A stretch of 64,000 nucleotides of DNA, taken from the NCBI RefSeq assembly GCF_002374855.1, contig NZ_NWVC01000009.1, forward strand, positions 20,357 to 84,356. Direction: 5' to 3'. The DNA is from Sphingomonas adhaesiva. Lineage in GTDB: Bacteria; Pseudomonadota; Alphaproteobacteria; Sphingomonadales; Sphingomonadaceae. Made by a program: the position numbers and the translations under genes. The notes under the pieces are model-generated. The model did no database searches. It saw nothing but the letters and a program-made list of their open reading frames with translations, and was not told the origin of the DNA. This document shows, one piece after another, positions 42,436-52,855 of the stretch (positions within the stretch are counted from its first letter, which is position 1; each line of letters opens with the position of its first letter).

Positions 42436-43634
42436 ACGGGATCGCGCGCCAGCGCCTGCCCGATGCGGCATGGCGCCATCGTCCCGGCCTCGACCGGCTG
42501 GCGGCGGCGCTGGATGCCGCGGGCGGGCACGCGCGCTATGTCGGCGGCGCGGTGCGCGACACGTTGCTGGGGCTGGACGTCGCCGACATCGACATCGCCA
42601 CCGATCTGCGCCCGGACGAGGTCGTGCGGCGACTGGAGGCGGCAGGGATCAGGGCGATCCCCACCGGCATCGCGCACGGCACCGTCACCGCGGTCAGCGA
42701 CGGGACGGTGGTGGAGGTCACCACGCTGCGCCACGACGTCGCCACCGACGGGCGTCACGCGGTGGTCGCCTTCGCCGACGACTGGCGCGAGGATGCGGCA
42801 CGCCGCGATTTCACGATCAACGCGCTCTACGCCGATCCCATGGACGGCACGTTGTTCGACTGGTTCGGCGGGCTGGACGATCTGGCGGCACGGCGCGTGC
42901 GGTTCATCGGCGATCCCTATCGCCGGATCGCGGAGGATCATCTGCGGATCCTGCGCTTCTTCCGTTTCCATGCGCGCTTCGGAACGACGCTCGACCAGCC
43001 CGCGCTGGAGGCGTGTACCGCCCGCGCCAACGACCTGATGGCGCTCAGCCGGGAACGCATCGCATCGGAGCTGCTGAAGCTCTTGGTTGCGCCGGGGGCG
43101 GTCGCAGCGGTGGCGGTCATGGAAGAGCGCGGCATCCTGCGCTCCGTCCTGCCGGAGATCACGGCGCAGGGCGTGGCGCGGCTCGACACGCTGGCGCGGC
43201 GCGAGGCGGCGGTCGGCATCGCCGCCGACCCGGTCCGCCGGCTTGCCGCGCTGGTCCCGGCCGCGGCGGCGGAAGGCGTCGGCGCGCGGCTGAAGCTATC
43301 GAACGCGGACCGCAAGCGGCTGATCCAGGCCAATGGCGAGGTCGGGGATGACGGCCCCCGCCCCCTTGCCTATCGCGCCGGGACGCAGACCGCGGTCGAC
43401 CGGCTGTTGCTGGCCGGTGGCGAGGTGGCGGCGGTGCGCGACTGGCAGCCGCCGGTGCTGCCGATCGGCGGCGGCGCCCTGGTGGCACGCGGGCTTGCCA
43501 AGGGGCCGGACGTCGCCCGCACGCTCAGGAAGATCGAGAATCGCTGGATCGCGGAGGACTTCCCCGATGCAGCCCGGGTCGCGCAGATCGCCGACGAGGA
43601 AGTCGATCAGGCGTTGCGGTCGAGCAGATATTGA
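42423..43634 (+). CDS. cca: CCA tRNA nucleotidyltransferase / poly(A) polymerase family
   Basis: 403 aa. Class II nucleotidyltransferase motifs: RYVGGAVRDTLLG then ADIDIATD (the catalytic DxD), the neck motif RRDFTINALYADPMDGTLFD, and RIAEDHLRILRFFRFHARFG. The enzyme adds or repairs the 3' CCA of tRNAs. ATG 42423 is used; GTG 42432 (GTGA overlap) is an alternative. The 3' end overlaps the convergent GGDEF-EAL gene by 28 bp. Confidence 0.92.
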   Translation: MGNVNGIARQRLPDAAWRHRPGLDRLAAALDAAGGHARYVGGAVRDTLLGLDVADIDIATDLRPDEVVRRLEAAGIRAIPTGIAHGTVTAVSDGTVVEVTTLRHDVATDGRHAVVAFADDWREDAARRDFTINALYADPMDGTLFDWFGGLDDLAARRVRFIGDPYRRIAEDHLRILRFFRFHARFGTTLDQPALEACTARANDLMALSRERIASELLKLLVAPGAVAAVAVMEERGILRSVLPEITAQGVARLDTLARREAAVGIAADPVRRLAALVPAAAAEGVGARLKLSNADRKRLIQANGEVGDDGPRPLAYRAGTQTAVDRLLLAGGEVAAVRDWQPPVLPIGGGALVARGLAKGPDVARTLRKIENRWIAEDFPDAARVAQIADEEVDQALRSSRY

Positions 43635-45277
43635 TAGGCGGCGTCCGCGGCCAGCGGGCGCGAATAGGCGTATCCCTGCCCGAAATTGCAGCCCAGCGCC
43701 GCCAGCGTCTGCCCAACCTCGATCGTCTCGATCCCTTCGGCCACCGTGGCCATGCCCAGCGCCTGCGCCAGGCTGAGGATCGCGCGGACGATCGCCACCT
43801 TGTCGCGGTCCTGCAACAGTCCGGTGACGAAGCTGCGGTCGATCTTCAAGAGGTCGATCGGCAACCGCTGGAGCGAGGCGAGGTTCGAGAAGCCGGTGCC
43901 GAAATCGTCCATCGCGATCATCGCGCCCAGATCCTTCAGCGCCATCAGCACCCGCGACATGCGGTCGGGATCGGCGATGATCGCGCTTTCGGTCAGTTCC
44001 AGCTTCAGTCGCTCGCCCGCCAGCCCGGCGGCGGCCAGCGCATGTTCGACCGCCTGCGGAATGCTGTCGCGCTGCAGCTGGATCGGCGACAGGTTGACGG
44101 CGACGCTGATCCCGCAATGGCCGCCGTGGCGCGCGTCCCATGACGCCAGCGTCCGCGTGGCGGTGTCCAGCGCCCAGCGGCCCAGCGGCACGATCAGCCC
44201 GGATTCCTCCGCCACCTGGATGAACCGCGCGGGATCGTAGGATATGCCGTTTTCGTCGGTCCAGCGCGACAGCGCCTCGAACCCGCTGACGCGCCCGGTC
44301 GCCAGGTCGCAGATCGGCTGGAAGACCAGCGACAGCTGGTCGTTTTCGATCGCGCGGCGCAGCGCGGTTTCCATCGCGAATTCCTCACGCGCGGAATCCA
44401 GCGCATGGGTGTGATAGGCCTCGGCGACCTTCGACGCCTTCGACTTCTTCATCGCCACCTGCGCGTGGCGGATCACGTCCTCCGCATCGGACACGCTCGG
44501 ATCGCCGAACGCGATGCCGATCGCGCACGACACCCGGATTTCGTAATCGCTGAGGCGGAACGGCGTCGACAGGACGTCGCGGATGCGGCGCGCGACATGA
44601 TCGACTTCCTGCGCACTCTGGTCGATCGCCAGCAACACGCCGAATTCGTCCCCGCCGGTACGCGCCAGCACGTCGCGCGCACGCAATGCCCCCTTGATCC
44701 GGCGGGCGACGGTGATGAGCAGTTCGTCCCCGGCGAGCGACCCCAGGCAGGCGTTGAAGCGGCTGAACCGCTCCAGGTCGATCATCAGCACCGCCCAGCG
44801 CCGCGCGCCCGCGCCCATCATCGCTTCCAGCGCATCGGTAAACCCGCCGCGGTTGGGCAGGCCGGTCAGGCTGTCCGTCGCCATTTCGCGGCGCAGCGTA
44901 TCCTCGGTGCGGACCTCCGCGGTTTGATCGACCAGCGACACCATGCACACCGGGTCGCGGCGATGAGTTATCCGCGAGAGCGTGATACGATAGTGGCGCC
45001 GCTCGACGGCAGCGCCCGCCTGCCAATCCACTTCCCGGCGCAGGTCATCCGATTGCAGGAAATCGGTGACCAGCGCGATCAGCCCCTCCTCGCTCGCCAG
45101 CCCCGCGCGAGCGAAGGCGCGGTTATGGATTTCCCATATCGTATGATCACCCTGCAGGCGGGCCATTACCAGCGGGATCGGAATGAGTTCGAGCGCGCCT
45201 TCGCTTGCGGAGAGGCCCGGCCCCACCACATGCGGGGTACGGTCTACCCCCCTTTTCGCTGCCGCCCCGACTGCCAT
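43607..45277 (-). CDS. PAS-GGDEF-EAL cyclic-di-GMP protein
   Basis: 556 aa, no membrane segment. An N-terminal PAS-like sensor (about 25-120: ALELIPIPLVMARLQGDHTI, ERRHYRITLS) precedes a GGDEF domain (SLTGLPNRGGFTDAL, intact RTGGDEF) and an EAL domain (FEALSRW, NLSPIQLQ, LELTESAI, MDDFGTGFSNL, LKIDRSFV, VAEGIE). Both catalytic motif sets are intact, so it may make and degrade c-di-GMP. There is no obvious I-site RxxD five residues before GGDEF. Confidence 0.93.
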   Translation of the reverse strand: MAVGAAAKRGVDRTPHVVGPGLSASEGALELIPIPLVMARLQGDHTIWEIHNRAFARAGLASEEGLIALVTDFLQSDDLRREVDWQAGAAVERRHYRITLSRITHRRDPVCMVSLVDQTAEVRTEDTLRREMATDSLTGLPNRGGFTDALEAMMGAGARRWAVLMIDLERFSRFNACLGSLAGDELLITVARRIKGALRARDVLARTGGDEFGVLLAIDQSAQEVDHVARRIRDVLSTPFRLSDYEIRVSCAIGIAFGDPSVSDAEDVIRHAQVAMKKSKASKVAEAYHTHALDSAREEFAMETALRRAIENDQLSLVFQPICDLATGRVSGFEALSRWTDENGISYDPARFIQVAEESGLIVPLGRWALDTATRTLASWDARHGGHCGISVAVNLSPIQLQRDSIPQAVEHALAAAGLAGERLKLELTESAIIADPDRMSRVLMALKDLGAMIAMDDFGTGFSNLASLQRLPIDLLKIDRSFVTGLLQDRDKVAIVRAILSLAQALGMATVAEGIETIEVGQTLAALGCNFGQGYAYSRPLAADAAYQYLLDRNA

Positions 45278-45355
45278 CAGGATGGCTAATAAGGTTAAGT
45301 CGTTAAAGGTGACTTACGGTGCGGCGCCGTCACATAGCATCGGTGGACGCGGCGT

Positions 45356-47608
45356 TCAAAAGCGATTGTCGCGCGGAAATCCGGTCGGCGCCATGCGGCC
45401 CGCGGCGCCGCGCGCCGTGCGCCACGGGGTCAGATCCGTCTCGGTACGCACGCGCCCCGTCGCACCGCCCATCGCCCAGCTCAGCCCGTCCGCGAACACC
45501 AACGTGCGCGCGTCCGCCAGCCCGCCGTCGCGGTAGCGTTGCAGCTGCACCCCCTGCCCGCGCGTCATTTCGGGCAGTTCGCCGACCGGGAACACCGCCA
45601 GCTTGCGGTTGTCGCCGATCACCGCGACATAATCGTCGGCGGCGCTCACCGGACGGACCAGCATCAGCCGCGCGCCGGTGCGCGGGGTCATCACCGTCTT
45701 GCCCTTGCGCGTCTCGGCGACGACCTCCGCCGCGGGGACGATGAAGCCGCGTCCGTCGCTGGCCGCCACCAGCAGCCGCTGCGCGGCCGCGGCGCGCAGG
45801 AACGCGATGATCGGCACGCTGCCGTCCAGGTCGATCGAAGCGCGCACCGGCTCCCCGAAGCCGCGCCCGCCCGGCAGCTTGTCCGCCGCCAGCGTGTAGA
45901 AGCGCCCGTTGCCGGCGGCGAGCAGCAGCTTGTCGGTGGTGTGCGCGTGAAAGGCGAAGGCCGGGCCGTCGCCCTCCTTGAACTTCATCGTCTCGGGCGC
46001 GGACAGGTCGACATGCCCCTTCATCGCGCGCACCCAGCCGCGTTCGGACAGGATGACGGTGATCGGCTCGCGCTCGATCATCGCCTCCAGCGGGATGTCA
46101 CGCGCCGCGGCCTGTTCCTCGATCACGGTGCGTCGCCGGCCGAGCGGAGTTTCGGCGCCATAACGATCGCGGATCTTCGTCAAGTCGCGCTTCAGCCGCG
46201 TGCGCTGCCGCGCCTCCGACCCCAGCAGGGTGGTCAGCTCGCCCTGCTCCTTCTCCAGCGCGTCGCGCTCGCGCCGCAGCTCCATCTCCTCCAGCTTGCG
46301 CAGGCTGCGCAGCCGCATGTTGAGGATCGCTTCGGCCTGCCGGTCGGTCAGCGTGAATTCGGCGATCATCACCGGCTTCGGCTCATCCTCGGTACGGATG
46401 ATCTCGATCACCCGGTCGAGGTTGAGGAAGGCGATGATATAGCCGCCCAGCAGCTCCAGCCGGTCCGCGATCTTGCCCAGCCGATGCTCGGTACGCCGGC
46501 GCAGCACCACGAACTGGTGGTCGACCCACGCCGCCAGCGCCTCGCGCAGGCTCATCACCCGCGGGGTCCGATCCTTGTCGAGGACGTTGAGGTTGAGCGG
46601 CACCCGCGTTTCCAGGTCGGACAGCCGGAACAAGCCGTCCATCAGCACCTGCGCATCGACGGTGCGGCTGCGCGGCTCCAGCACGATCCGCACCTGCTCG
46701 TCCGATTCGTCGCGCACGTCCGCCAGGATCGGCAGCTTCTTGTCCTCGATCAGCGCGGCGAGCTGCTCGATCAGCTTGCCCTTGGCCACGCCATACGGGA
46801 TTTCGGTGACGACCAGATGCCAGCCACCGCCCTTCTCCGTGACCTTCTCGATCCGCGCCCGCACGCGGAACGCGCCGCGGCCGGTGGCATAGGCCTCCGC
46901 GATGATCGCGGGCGCATCGACGACCAGCCCGCCGGTGGGAAAGTCCGGCCCCTTCACGAACGCCAGCGGATCGGCGGTCCGATCGTCAACCAGCGCGATC
47001 GCGGCGTCCAGCAGTTCGGCGGCGTTGTGCGGCGGAATGCTCGTCGCCATGCCGACCGCGATCCCGCTGGCGCCGTTGGCCAGCAGATTGGGGAAGGCGC
47101 CGGGCAACAGCTCCGGCTCCTGCTCCTCGCCGTTGTAGGTCGGGCGGAACTCGGTCGCATCCTCGTCCAGACCGTCCATCAGGTCGATCGCGACCTGCGT
47201 CAGCCGGGCCTCGGTATAGCGATAGGCGGCGGCGTTATCGCCGTCGATGTTGCCGAAATTGCCCTGCCCGTCGACCAGCGGGTATCGCAGCGCGAAATCC
47301 TGCGCCAACCGGACCATCGCGTCATAGACCGACTGGTCGCCGTGCGGGTGGTATTTGCCGATCACGTCGCCGACCACGCGCGCGCATTTCTTGTAGCCCG
47401 AGGCCGGATCGAGCCGCAGCAGCCGCATCGCCCACAACAGCCGGCGGTGTACCGGCTTCAGCCCGTCGCGCACATCCGGCAGCGACCGCGCGGTGATCGT
47501 CGACAGCGCATAGACGAGGTACCGCTCCGACAGCGCGCTGTCGAACGGCGCATCGAACGTGCCCACGGCGGGGTTGTCGGGAAAGTCGGTCAGGTCGGTC
47601 TTGGCCAT
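45356..47608 (-). CDS. parC: DNA topoisomerase IV subunit A
   Basis: 750 aa, the usual ParC length. The winged-helix breakage-reunion domain includes [40 protein letters not shown] and the active-site Tyr131 in [11 protein letters not shown]. The coiled-coil region ([20 protein letters not shown]) and C-terminal pinwheel repeats follow. With ParE it decatenates daughter chromosomes. The quinolone-determining region reads [12 protein letters not shown]: Gln92 and Asp96 align with E. coli ParC Ser80 and Glu84. A start further upstream (47719) would overlap the neighbouring lipoprotein gene and is rejected. Confidence 0.94.
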   Translation of the reverse strand: MAKTDLTDFPDNPAVGTFDAPFDSALSERYLVYALSTITARSLPDVRDGLKPVHRRLLWAMRLLRLDPASGYKKCARVVGDVIGKYHPHGDQSVYDAMVRLAQDFALRYPLVDGQGNFGNIDGDNAAAYRYTEARLTQVAIDLMDGLDEDATEFRPTYNGEEQEPELLPGAFPNLLANGASGIAVGMATSIPPHNAAELLDAAIALVDDRTADPLAFVKGPDFPTGGLVVDAPAIIAEAYATGRGAFRVRARIEKVTEKGGGWHLVVTEIPYGVAKGKLIEQLAALIEDKKLPILADVRDESDEQVRIVLEPRSRTVDAQVLMDGLFRLSDLETRVPLNLNVLDKDRTPRVMSLREALAAWVDHQFVVLRRRTEHRLGKIADRLELLGGYIIAFLNLDRVIEIIRTEDEPKPVMIAEFTLTDRQAEAILNMRLRSLRKLEEMELRRERDALEKEQGELTTLLGSEARQRTRLKRDLTKIRDRYGAETPLGRRRTVIEEQAAARDIPLEAMIEREPITVILSERGWVRAMKGHVDLSAPETMKFKEGDGPAFAFHAHTTDKLLLAAGNGRFYTLAADKLPGGRGFGEPVRASIDLDGSVPIIAFLRAAAAQRLLVAASDGRGFIVPAAEVVAETRKGKTVMTPRTGARLMLVRPVSAADDYVAVIGDNRKLAVFPVGELPEMTRGQGVQLQRYRDGGLADARTLVFADGLSWAMGGATGRVRTETDLTPWRTARGAAGRMAPTGFPRDNRF

Positions 47609-47658
47609 CGGTGGACCGCGACTAGCAGGCGCGCGCGCATCCGTTAAGAGGGGTGTCG

Positions 47659-48579
47659 ATGCCGACCGCCACCCTGCCCCGCCTGTTGATCCTTGCCACC
47701 GCCGCGCTGGCGGGATCATGCTCGCCCGCCACCATGACCGCAGACCGCCCCGCCGCCTTCACCCCGCTGACCTGGGATGACCTGACCGCCCGCCCGCGCC
47801 CCGTGGCGGATGCCACGGTCACCTATGGCGCGGATGCGATGCAGAAGGTGGACGTGTGGGTGCCGCGCGGTGCCGGACCGCACCCGGTGGTGGTGATGGT
47901 GCACGGCGGCTGCTGGCAGACGTCGATCGCCGACCGGCGGCTGATGGACTGGGTGGCGGGCGACCTGCGCGATGCGGGCGTGGCGGTGTGGAACATCGAC
48001 TATCGCGGCGTGGATCGCGATGGCGGCGGCTATCCGGGCACGTTCCGCGACGTCGCACAGGCCACCGATGCGCTGCGCGACCATGCCGCGCACTACCGGC
48101 TCGATACCCGGCGCGTGGTCGCGATCGGCCATTCGGCCGGCGGGCACCTGGCGCTGTGGCTGGCCGGACGTGCGCGGCTTCCCGCCGGCAGCCCGCTGCA
48201 CACGCCCAACCCGCTGCCGATCGCCCATGTCGTCAGCCTGGGCGGGTTGCCGGATCTGGAGGCGACCGCCGCCAGCCCCGACAACGGCTGCGGTACCGCG
48301 GTGGTCGCGCGGCTTGTCGGCACGCGCCGGGCCGATCCCTATGCCGACACGTCGGTGCCGCGGCTGCTCCCGCTGGGCGTACCGCAGGATCTGGTCAACG
48401 GTCGCCAGGACCGCATCATCCCCTATCGCATGGCCACCGACTACGTCGCCCGCGCCACCGCCGCCGGCGACCGGGCGACGCTCCATGCCATCGACCGCAC
48501 CGGCCATGTCGAACTGGTGACGCCCGACACCGCGGCGTGGCACGAGGCGAAGCGGCTGGTGCTCGCCGCCTTGCGCTGA
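47659..48579 (+). CDS. alpha/beta-hydrolase lipoprotein (BD-FAE / formamidase-like)
   Basis: 306 aa. ATG 47659 has AAGAGGGG 5 nt upstream; the upstream GTG (47653) is less likely. The lipobox LAGSC puts a lipidated Cys at residue 21. The alpha/beta-hydrolase motifs are VMVHGGCWQ (oxyanion), [18 protein letters not shown] (nucleophile elbow GxSxG) and the catalytic-His region RTGHVELV. It resembles carbohydrate-esterase-like and kynurenine-formamidase-like enzymes of the DLH/BD-FAE group. Substrate unknown; it is membrane-anchored. Divergent from parC. Confidence 0.85.
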   Translation: MPTATLPRLLILATAALAGSCSPATMTADRPAAFTPLTWDDLTARPRPVADATVTYGADAMQKVDVWVPRGAGPHPVVVMVHGGCWQTSIADRRLMDWVAGDLRDAGVAVWNIDYRGVDRDGGGYPGTFRDVAQATDALRDHAAHYRLDTRRVVAIGHSAGGHLALWLAGRARLPAGSPLHTPNPLPIAHVVSLGGLPDLEATAASPDNGCGTAVVARLVGTRRADPYADTSVPRLLPLGVPQDLVNGRQDRIIPYRMATDYVARATAAGDRATLHAIDRTGHVELVTPDTAAWHEAKRLVLAALR

Positions 48580-48703
48580 CGTCGCGGCGCGGCGCGATTT
48601 GCGCCCCCTGCCCCCTTCCCGTATAGCCTGCGGTCGATTCCCGCCCCGGCATCGCGATCCCGTCGCGGCCGGGGCGATCCGTTTCGAAGAAGGCATCAAG
48701 CGA

Positions 48704-49483
48704 ATGGCGCGCAGGCGGCAGATCTACGAAGGCAAGGCCAAGATCCTTTACGAAGGGCCGGAACCGGGCACGCTGATCCAGTATTTCAAGGACGACGCCA
48801 CCGCCTTCAACGCGCAGAAGAAGGGCACGATCAACGGCAAGGGCGTGCTCAACAATCGCATTTCCGAGCATGTCTTCACGCTGCTCAGCCATATCGGCGT
48901 GCCGACGCACTTCATCCGTCGGCTGAACATGCGCGAGCAGCTAATCCGCCAGGTGGAGATCGTGCCGATCGAGGTGGTGGTGCGCAACGTCGCCGCCGGG
49001 TCGCTCGCCAAGCGGTTGGGGATCGAGGAAGGCACCCAGCTGCCGCGCACGATCATCGAATATTATTACAAGGACGATGCGCTCGGCGATCCGATGATCT
49101 CCGACGAGCATATCGCCGCGTTCGGCTGGGCCAGCCAGGACGAGATGCACGATATCGCGGACCTGGCGATCCGCGTGAACGATTTCCTGTGCGGGCTGTT
49201 CGCCGGGGTCGGCATCCGGCTGGTCGACTTCAAGCTCGAATTCGGCCGCATCTGGGACAATGACTACGGCCGCATCATCCTGGCGGACGAGATCAGTCCG
49301 GACGGCTGCCGTCTGTGGGACATGCAGACCAACGAGAAGCTCGACAAGGATCGCTTCCGCCAGGATCTGGGCGGCGAGGTGGAGGCCTATCAGGAGGTCG
49401 CCCGGCGGCTGGGCCTGCTGCCGGAGGGCGGCGAAACCGCGGTGCTCGACATGGAAAGCCACCGCAAGCGTCGGGGCAAGTGA
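48704..49483 (+). CDS. purC: SAICAR synthetase PurC
   Basis: 259 aa; ATG 48704 with AAGAAGG 11 nt upstream. Family motifs: [61 protein letters not shown] and [21 protein letters not shown]. Purine pathway: CAIR + aspartate + ATP to SAICAR. Start of a purC-purS-purQ run. Confidence 0.96.
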   Translation: MARRRQIYEGKAKILYEGPEPGTLIQYFKDDATAFNAQKKGTINGKGVLNNRISEHVFTLLSHIGVPTHFIRRLNMREQLIRQVEIVPIEVVVRNVAAGSLAKRLGIEEGTQLPRTIIEYYYKDDALGDPMISDEHIAAFGWASQDEMHDIADLAIRVNDFLCGLFAGVGIRLVDFKLEFGRIWDNDYGRIILADEISPDGCRLWDMQTNEKLDKDRFRQDLGGEVEAYQEVARRLGLLPEGGETAVLDMESHRKRRGK

Positions 49484-49488
49484 CCGCC

Positions 49489-49521
49489 GCCGCGCGCGTT
49501 GGGCATTGCCCCGCGCGCGGC
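49489..49521 (+). other. intercistronic hairpin between purC and purS
   Basis: GCCGCGCGCG/CGCGCGCGGC, a perfect 10-bp inverted repeat with a 13-nt loop and no T-run, lies 5 bp behind purC. It could stabilise or process the purC part of the mRNA. Simple GC alternation makes a chance origin possible. Confidence 0.35.
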
Positions 49522-49542
49522 ATCGCGGCATAGCGCGCGGCC

Positions 49543-49773
49543 ATGAAACTGCGCATCCATGTGACGCTCAAGCCCGGCGTGCTCGACCCCCAGGGCAAGG
49601 CCATCGAACACGCGTTGGCCGGCCTCGGCTTTGCCGGGGTGAACGGCGCACGCGTCGGCAAGCTGATCGAACTGGACGTCGCCGATGGCACCGCCGACGC
49701 CGACATCGATTCGATGTGCCGCCAGCTTCTCGCCAATACGGTGATCGAGAATTACCGGGTGGAGAAGGCGTGA
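49543..49773 (+). CDS. purS: FGAM synthase subunit PurS
   Basis: 76 aa, normal for Pur[30 protein letters not shown] and the ending [10 protein letters not shown] are diagnostic. Small bridging subunit of the PurL-PurQ-PurS complex that converts FGAR to FGAM. Coupled to purQ by GTGA. purL is not in the window. Confidence 0.94.
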   Translation: MKLRIHVTLKPGVLDPQGKAIEHALAGLGFAGVNGARVGKLIELDVADGTADADIDSMCRQLLANTVIENYRVEKA

Positions 49774-50438
49774 AGACCGCGGTCATCGTCTTCCCCGGCT
49801 CCAATTGCGACCGCGACATGGCGGTCGCGCTGGAACAGGTGACGGGCCGCGCCCCGGTGATGGTCTGGCACCGCGATACCGCCCTGCCCGCCGGCATCGG
49901 GATGGTCGCGGTGCCCGGTGGGTTCTCGTACGGCGACTATCTGCGCGCGGGCGCGATGGCGGCACGCTCGCCGATCATGGCCGCTGTCGCCGACGCCGCG
50001 GGCAAGGGGCTGCCCGTGCTGGGGGTCTGCAACGGTTTCCAGGTGCTGACCGAGGCGGGGCTGCTGCCCGGCGCGCTGATGCGCAACAATGGCCTCGACT
50101 TCGTGTGCCGCGACGTCGCGCTGACGGTGGAGAATGCGCAGAGCGCCTTCACCGCCCGCTATGCCGCGGGCGAGCGCGTATCCTTCCCGGTCGCGCATCA
50201 CGACGGCAATTTCGTTGCCGATGATGCGACGCTCGATCGGATCGAGGGGGAAGGTCGCGTGGCATTCCGCTATGCCGAGCCGGTCAACGGCAGTGCGCGC
50301 GCGATCGCCGGTGTCCTGAACGATGCCGGCAACGTGCTGGGCATGATGCCGCACCCCGAACGCCGGATCGAGGCGGCGCATGGCGGGGCCGACGGGCGGC
50401 GCCTGTTCGAAGGGCTGATGGAGACGATCGGCGCATGA
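49770..50438 (+). CDS. purQ: FGAM synthase glutaminase subunit PurQ
   Basis: 222 aa; GTG 49770 overlaps the purS stop. Class I glutaminase: [28 protein letters not shown], catalytic Cys in [10 protein letters not shown] and His/Glu in MMPHPERR. Releases ammonia from glutamine for PurL. Starts by GTG with re-initiation expected. Coupled to the next gene by ATGA. Confidence 0.96.
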   Translation: MKTAVIVFPGSNCDRDMAVALEQVTGRAPVMVWHRDTALPAGIGMVAVPGGFSYGDYLRAGAMAARSPIMAAVADAAGKGLPVLGVCNGFQVLTEAGLLPGALMRNNGLDFVCRDVALTVENAQSAFTARYAAGERVSFPVAHHDGNFVADDATLDRIEGEGRVAFRYAEPVNGSARAIAGVLNDAGNVLGMMPHPERRIEAAHGGADGRRLFEGLMETIGA

Positions 50439-50881
50439 GCGCGGCCGCGCCGGTCACGGGCGGTTGCCTGTGCGGCGCGGTTCGCTATACGCTCACCGCC
50501 GCGCCGGTTCTGACCCGGCAATGCTGGTGCCGGCTGTGCCAGTATCTGTCGGCCGGTGGCCCGACCAACAACATGGTGGTGCCGCGCGATGCGCTGACGA
50601 TCGCGGGTGCGCTGGGCGATTACGCCTCGGTCGCCGATTCGGGCAGCGTGATGCATCGCCATTTTTGCCCCACCTGCGGCACGCCGGTGGGCGGCTATGC
50701 CGAGCCGCGCCCGCATCTCTACGTCCTGCGGATCGGCACGCTCGACGATCCCGACCTGTATCCGCCGCGCCAGACGATCTGGACCGATGCGGCGCCGGCC
50801 TGGGCGACGATCGCCGACGATCGCCCGAGCTTTCCCGGGCAGCCGCCCGCTCCGCCTACACCTTCGCCCGGAACGGCGTGA
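50435..50881 (+). CDS. GFA-family (CENP-V/GFA) zinc protein
   Basis: 148 aa. The GFA zinc-binding pattern is present: [17 protein letters not shown] and [11 protein letters not shown]. The family was named for glutathione-dependent formaldehyde-activating enzyme, but that activity does not hold for most members, so no substrate is claimed. A Pro-rich tail ends the protein. It is coupled to purQ by ATGA, possibly only from genome compaction. Confidence 0.87.
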   Translation: MSAAAPVTGGCLCGAVRYTLTAAPVLTRQCWCRLCQYLSAGGPTNNMVVPRDALTIAGALGDYASVADSGSVMHRHFCPTCGTPVGGYAEPRPHLYVLRIGTLDDPDLYPPRQTIWTDAAPAWATIADDRPSFPGQPPAPPTPSPGTA

Positions 50882-51611
50882 AGTTGGTCGCGCGGTCGAA
50901 CACATCGACACCCTCGGCCTTCTTCAGCGCACCGATCACCCAATAGGTCAGCGGCGTCAGCAGCACTTCCCAGCCGACCTTCAGCGCCCATTGCGTGTAC
51001 AGCACCTGGATCACCAGCGCGTGCGTCCACCCCTCCGCCCCCCAGAAGGCGAGCGGGTAGAAGATCAGGCTGTCGACCGCCTGCCCCGCGATGGTCGACC
51101 CGATCGTGCGCATCCACAGATGCCGCCCCTCGGTCAGCACCTTCATGCGCGCGAGGACGTAGGAATTGACGAACTCGCCCGCCCAAAAGGCGCACATGCT
51201 GGCGAACACGATCCGTGGCACCTGGCCGAAGATCGTCTCGTAAGCGGCCTGGTTGGTCCAGTCCGGCGCGGGCGGCAGCGCGACGACCACCCAGGCCATC
51301 ACCGCCATGAACACCGTCGCCGCGAATCCGACCCAGATGACGCGCCGCGCATGGGCATAGCCGTACACCTCGGTCAGGACGTCGCCGATGATATAGCTGA
51401 CCGGGAAGAACAGAATGCCGGCACCGAACGGCCATGGCCCGATCCCCGGCAGCACGATCTGCGCCACCTTCCCCGCGCCCAGCACATTCGACAGCAGCAG
51501 GATCGCGACGAACGCCGCCATCACCAGATCGAAGTAACGGAAGCGCCCGTTCGCAACCGCCGCCGCCTCGATCGTTTCCAGTCCGCTTGTATCCCCCATG
51601 CGCCGCATCAT
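50856..51611 (-). CDS. queuosine-precursor transporter YhhQ (VUT family)
   Basis: About 251 aa with six hydrophobic segments. VUT/DUF165 hallmarks: FPVSYIIGDVLTEVYGYAHA, CAFWAGEFVNSYVLARMK, and RTIGSTIAGQAVDSLIFYPL. Imports queuine-pathway precursors (preQ0/preQ1) used in tRNA modification. The start is uncertain among several Met codons (51635, 51611, 51599); 51611 has a GGGGGA about 9 nt upstream. Confidence 0.9.
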   Translation of the reverse strand: MMRRMGDTSGLETIEAAAVANGRFRYFDLVMAAFVAILLLSNVLGAGKVAQIVLPGIGPWPFGAGILFFPVSYIIGDVLTEVYGYAHARRVIWVGFAATVFMAVMAWVVVALPPAPDWTNQAAYETIFGQVPRIVFASMCAFWAGEFVNSYVLARMKVLTEGRHLWMRTIGSTIAGQAVDSLIFYPLAFWGAEGWTHALVIQVLYTQWALKVGWEVLLTPLTYWVIGALKKAEGVDVFDRATNFTPFRAKV

Positions 51612-51657
51612 GCCGCCCATTCCCCCGCACCGCAATCCGCGCTAGGCGCCTCGTTGG

Positions 51658-51734
51658 GCGCCCGTAGCTCAGTTGGATAGAGCAAGGAGCTTCTACCTCC
51701 TTGGTCGGGGGTTCGAATCCCTCCGGGCGCGCCA
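51658..51734 (+). tRNA. tRNA-Arg (anticodon TCT)
   Basis: 77 nt with a full cloverleaf: acceptor GCGCCCG/CGGGCGC, D-arm GCTC-AGTTGGATA-GAGC, anticodon arm AGGAG-CTTCTAC-CTCCT giving anticodon TCT, T-arm with GTTCGAATC, discriminator G and an encoded CCA. It reads AGA codons. It forms the left border of the FecI/PNGase A accessory region. Confidence 0.97.
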
Positions 51735-51832
51735 ATTTTCTTCTCGGTGAGTCCCTCGATCGGTCCGGCCACGCGATTCACTAGTCCAAAGCGGTGTTCG
51801 ACGGTGGCGAACTGTCCCCACCGGTCTCTCAG

Positions 51833-52855
51833 TCAGGGCTCGACGACAATGCCGTTCGCGTCGGATCGCACCTTCAGCCCGTAAGCGGAGTGGAGCAGAT
51901 CGAGGAACCCCGCACTGTTATCAATCTTAAACGTCCCGCCGATCCTGATGTCGGCGGTGGAAGGATCGGCAATGCGGATCGGGCGGTTGGTGTAACGGTT
52001 GAAGTCCGCGACCGCGTCCCCTAGCCGCTGGTTGTCGAACACCAGCACACCATCGCGCCATCCGGTCATTGCGTCGACCCGCGCCGGGTCGGCGAGTGCG
52101 ACCAGCGTGCCGTGCGATTGGGCATAAGCGATGTCACCCTGGCCGATGACGGCGGAGCGCGTGCTCGCGTCGGACGTCGAGTCCTCGATCCGCACACGGC
52201 CAGACAGCACCGCCACGGTCACTTTTTCCCCCTCGCGGCGAACGGTGAAGCGCGTGCCGAGAACGGTCACCGTCCGTGGCCCCGCATGCACGACGAAAGG
52301 AAGGTCGGGGCGGTGGACGATGTCGAAATAGGCCTCGCCCTTATCCAGCCAGACCTCGCGCCCCTGATTGGTGGCCGCGGTACGCACAACGGTCGCGGTG
52401 TTCAGTTCCACCCGGCTGCCATCGCGCAGCGCAATCGCGTGGCGAACGCCGACCGGCGTCTGCACCAGCACCGGCGCGGACTGCGATGGCGACGCCTTGT
52501 CCTGCCCAACATGCCCCAGACCAAAGCCCGCCGGCGATCGCAGCACCGTCGTGCCGATCCCTACCGTCACCGCAAGCGCTGCGGCGATCGCCCCGATCGC
52601 GCGAGGTCGCGCGCGCAGCACCGCTTGCCTGCCGCGCCGCGCGCGCGACCGCGGGGCAGCGGTCTGGAACCCCAAAGCCCCGACGCGATCCGCCGCCGCC
52701 CAGCCGTGGCGTAACCGCCAGAACGCGGCCTTATGCGCCATCTGCTCGTCCAGCCACACGGTCAGCGCGGCGTCGTCCTCGGCAGACCACTCCCCGCTTT
52801 CCTGGCGGACGATCCAACGCGCGGCAGTTTCTTCGATCATCGTCGCGCTGTTCAT
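51833..52855 (-). CDS. FecR-family anti-sigma regulator
   Basis: 340 aa; its ATG overlaps the sigma-gene stop (ATGA). N-terminal DUF4880 (about 5-55, with GEWSAEDDAALTVWLDEQ), one membrane segment at about 86-107 (AIGAIAAALAVTVGIGTTVL), the periplasmic FecR domain (PVGVRHAIALRDGSRVELNT, VLGTRFTVR) and a C-terminal STN-like/DUF4974 part (NRPIRIADPSTADIRIGG). It passes a signal from the STN domain of the receptor at 53641 to the FecI-like sigma factor. Confidence 0.93.
   Translation of the reverse strand: MNSATMIEETAARWIVRQESGEWSAEDDAALTVWLDEQMAHKAAFWRLRHGWAAADRVGALGFQTAAPRSRARRGRQAVLRARPRAIGAIAAALAVTVGIGTTVLRSPAGFGLGHVGQDKASPSQSAPVLVQTPVGVRHAIALRDGSRVELNTATVVRTAATNQGREVWLDKGEAYFDIVHRPDLPFVVHAGPRTVTVLGTRFTVRREGEKVTVAVLSGRVRIEDSTSDASTRSAVIGQGDIAYAQSHGTLVALADPARVDAMTGWRDGVLVFDNQRLGDAVADFNRYTNRPIRIADPSTADIRIGGTFKIDNSAGFLDLLHSAYGLKVRSDANGIVVEP

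Noticed and set aside
45539..47647. Plus-strand open frame of about 700 codons
   Set aside because: Antisense to parC, an essential gene with all motifs present.
51735..51832. Integrase or att site directly behind tRNA-Arg
   Set aside because: No integrase frame and no second copy of the tRNA 3' end that I could find in the window.
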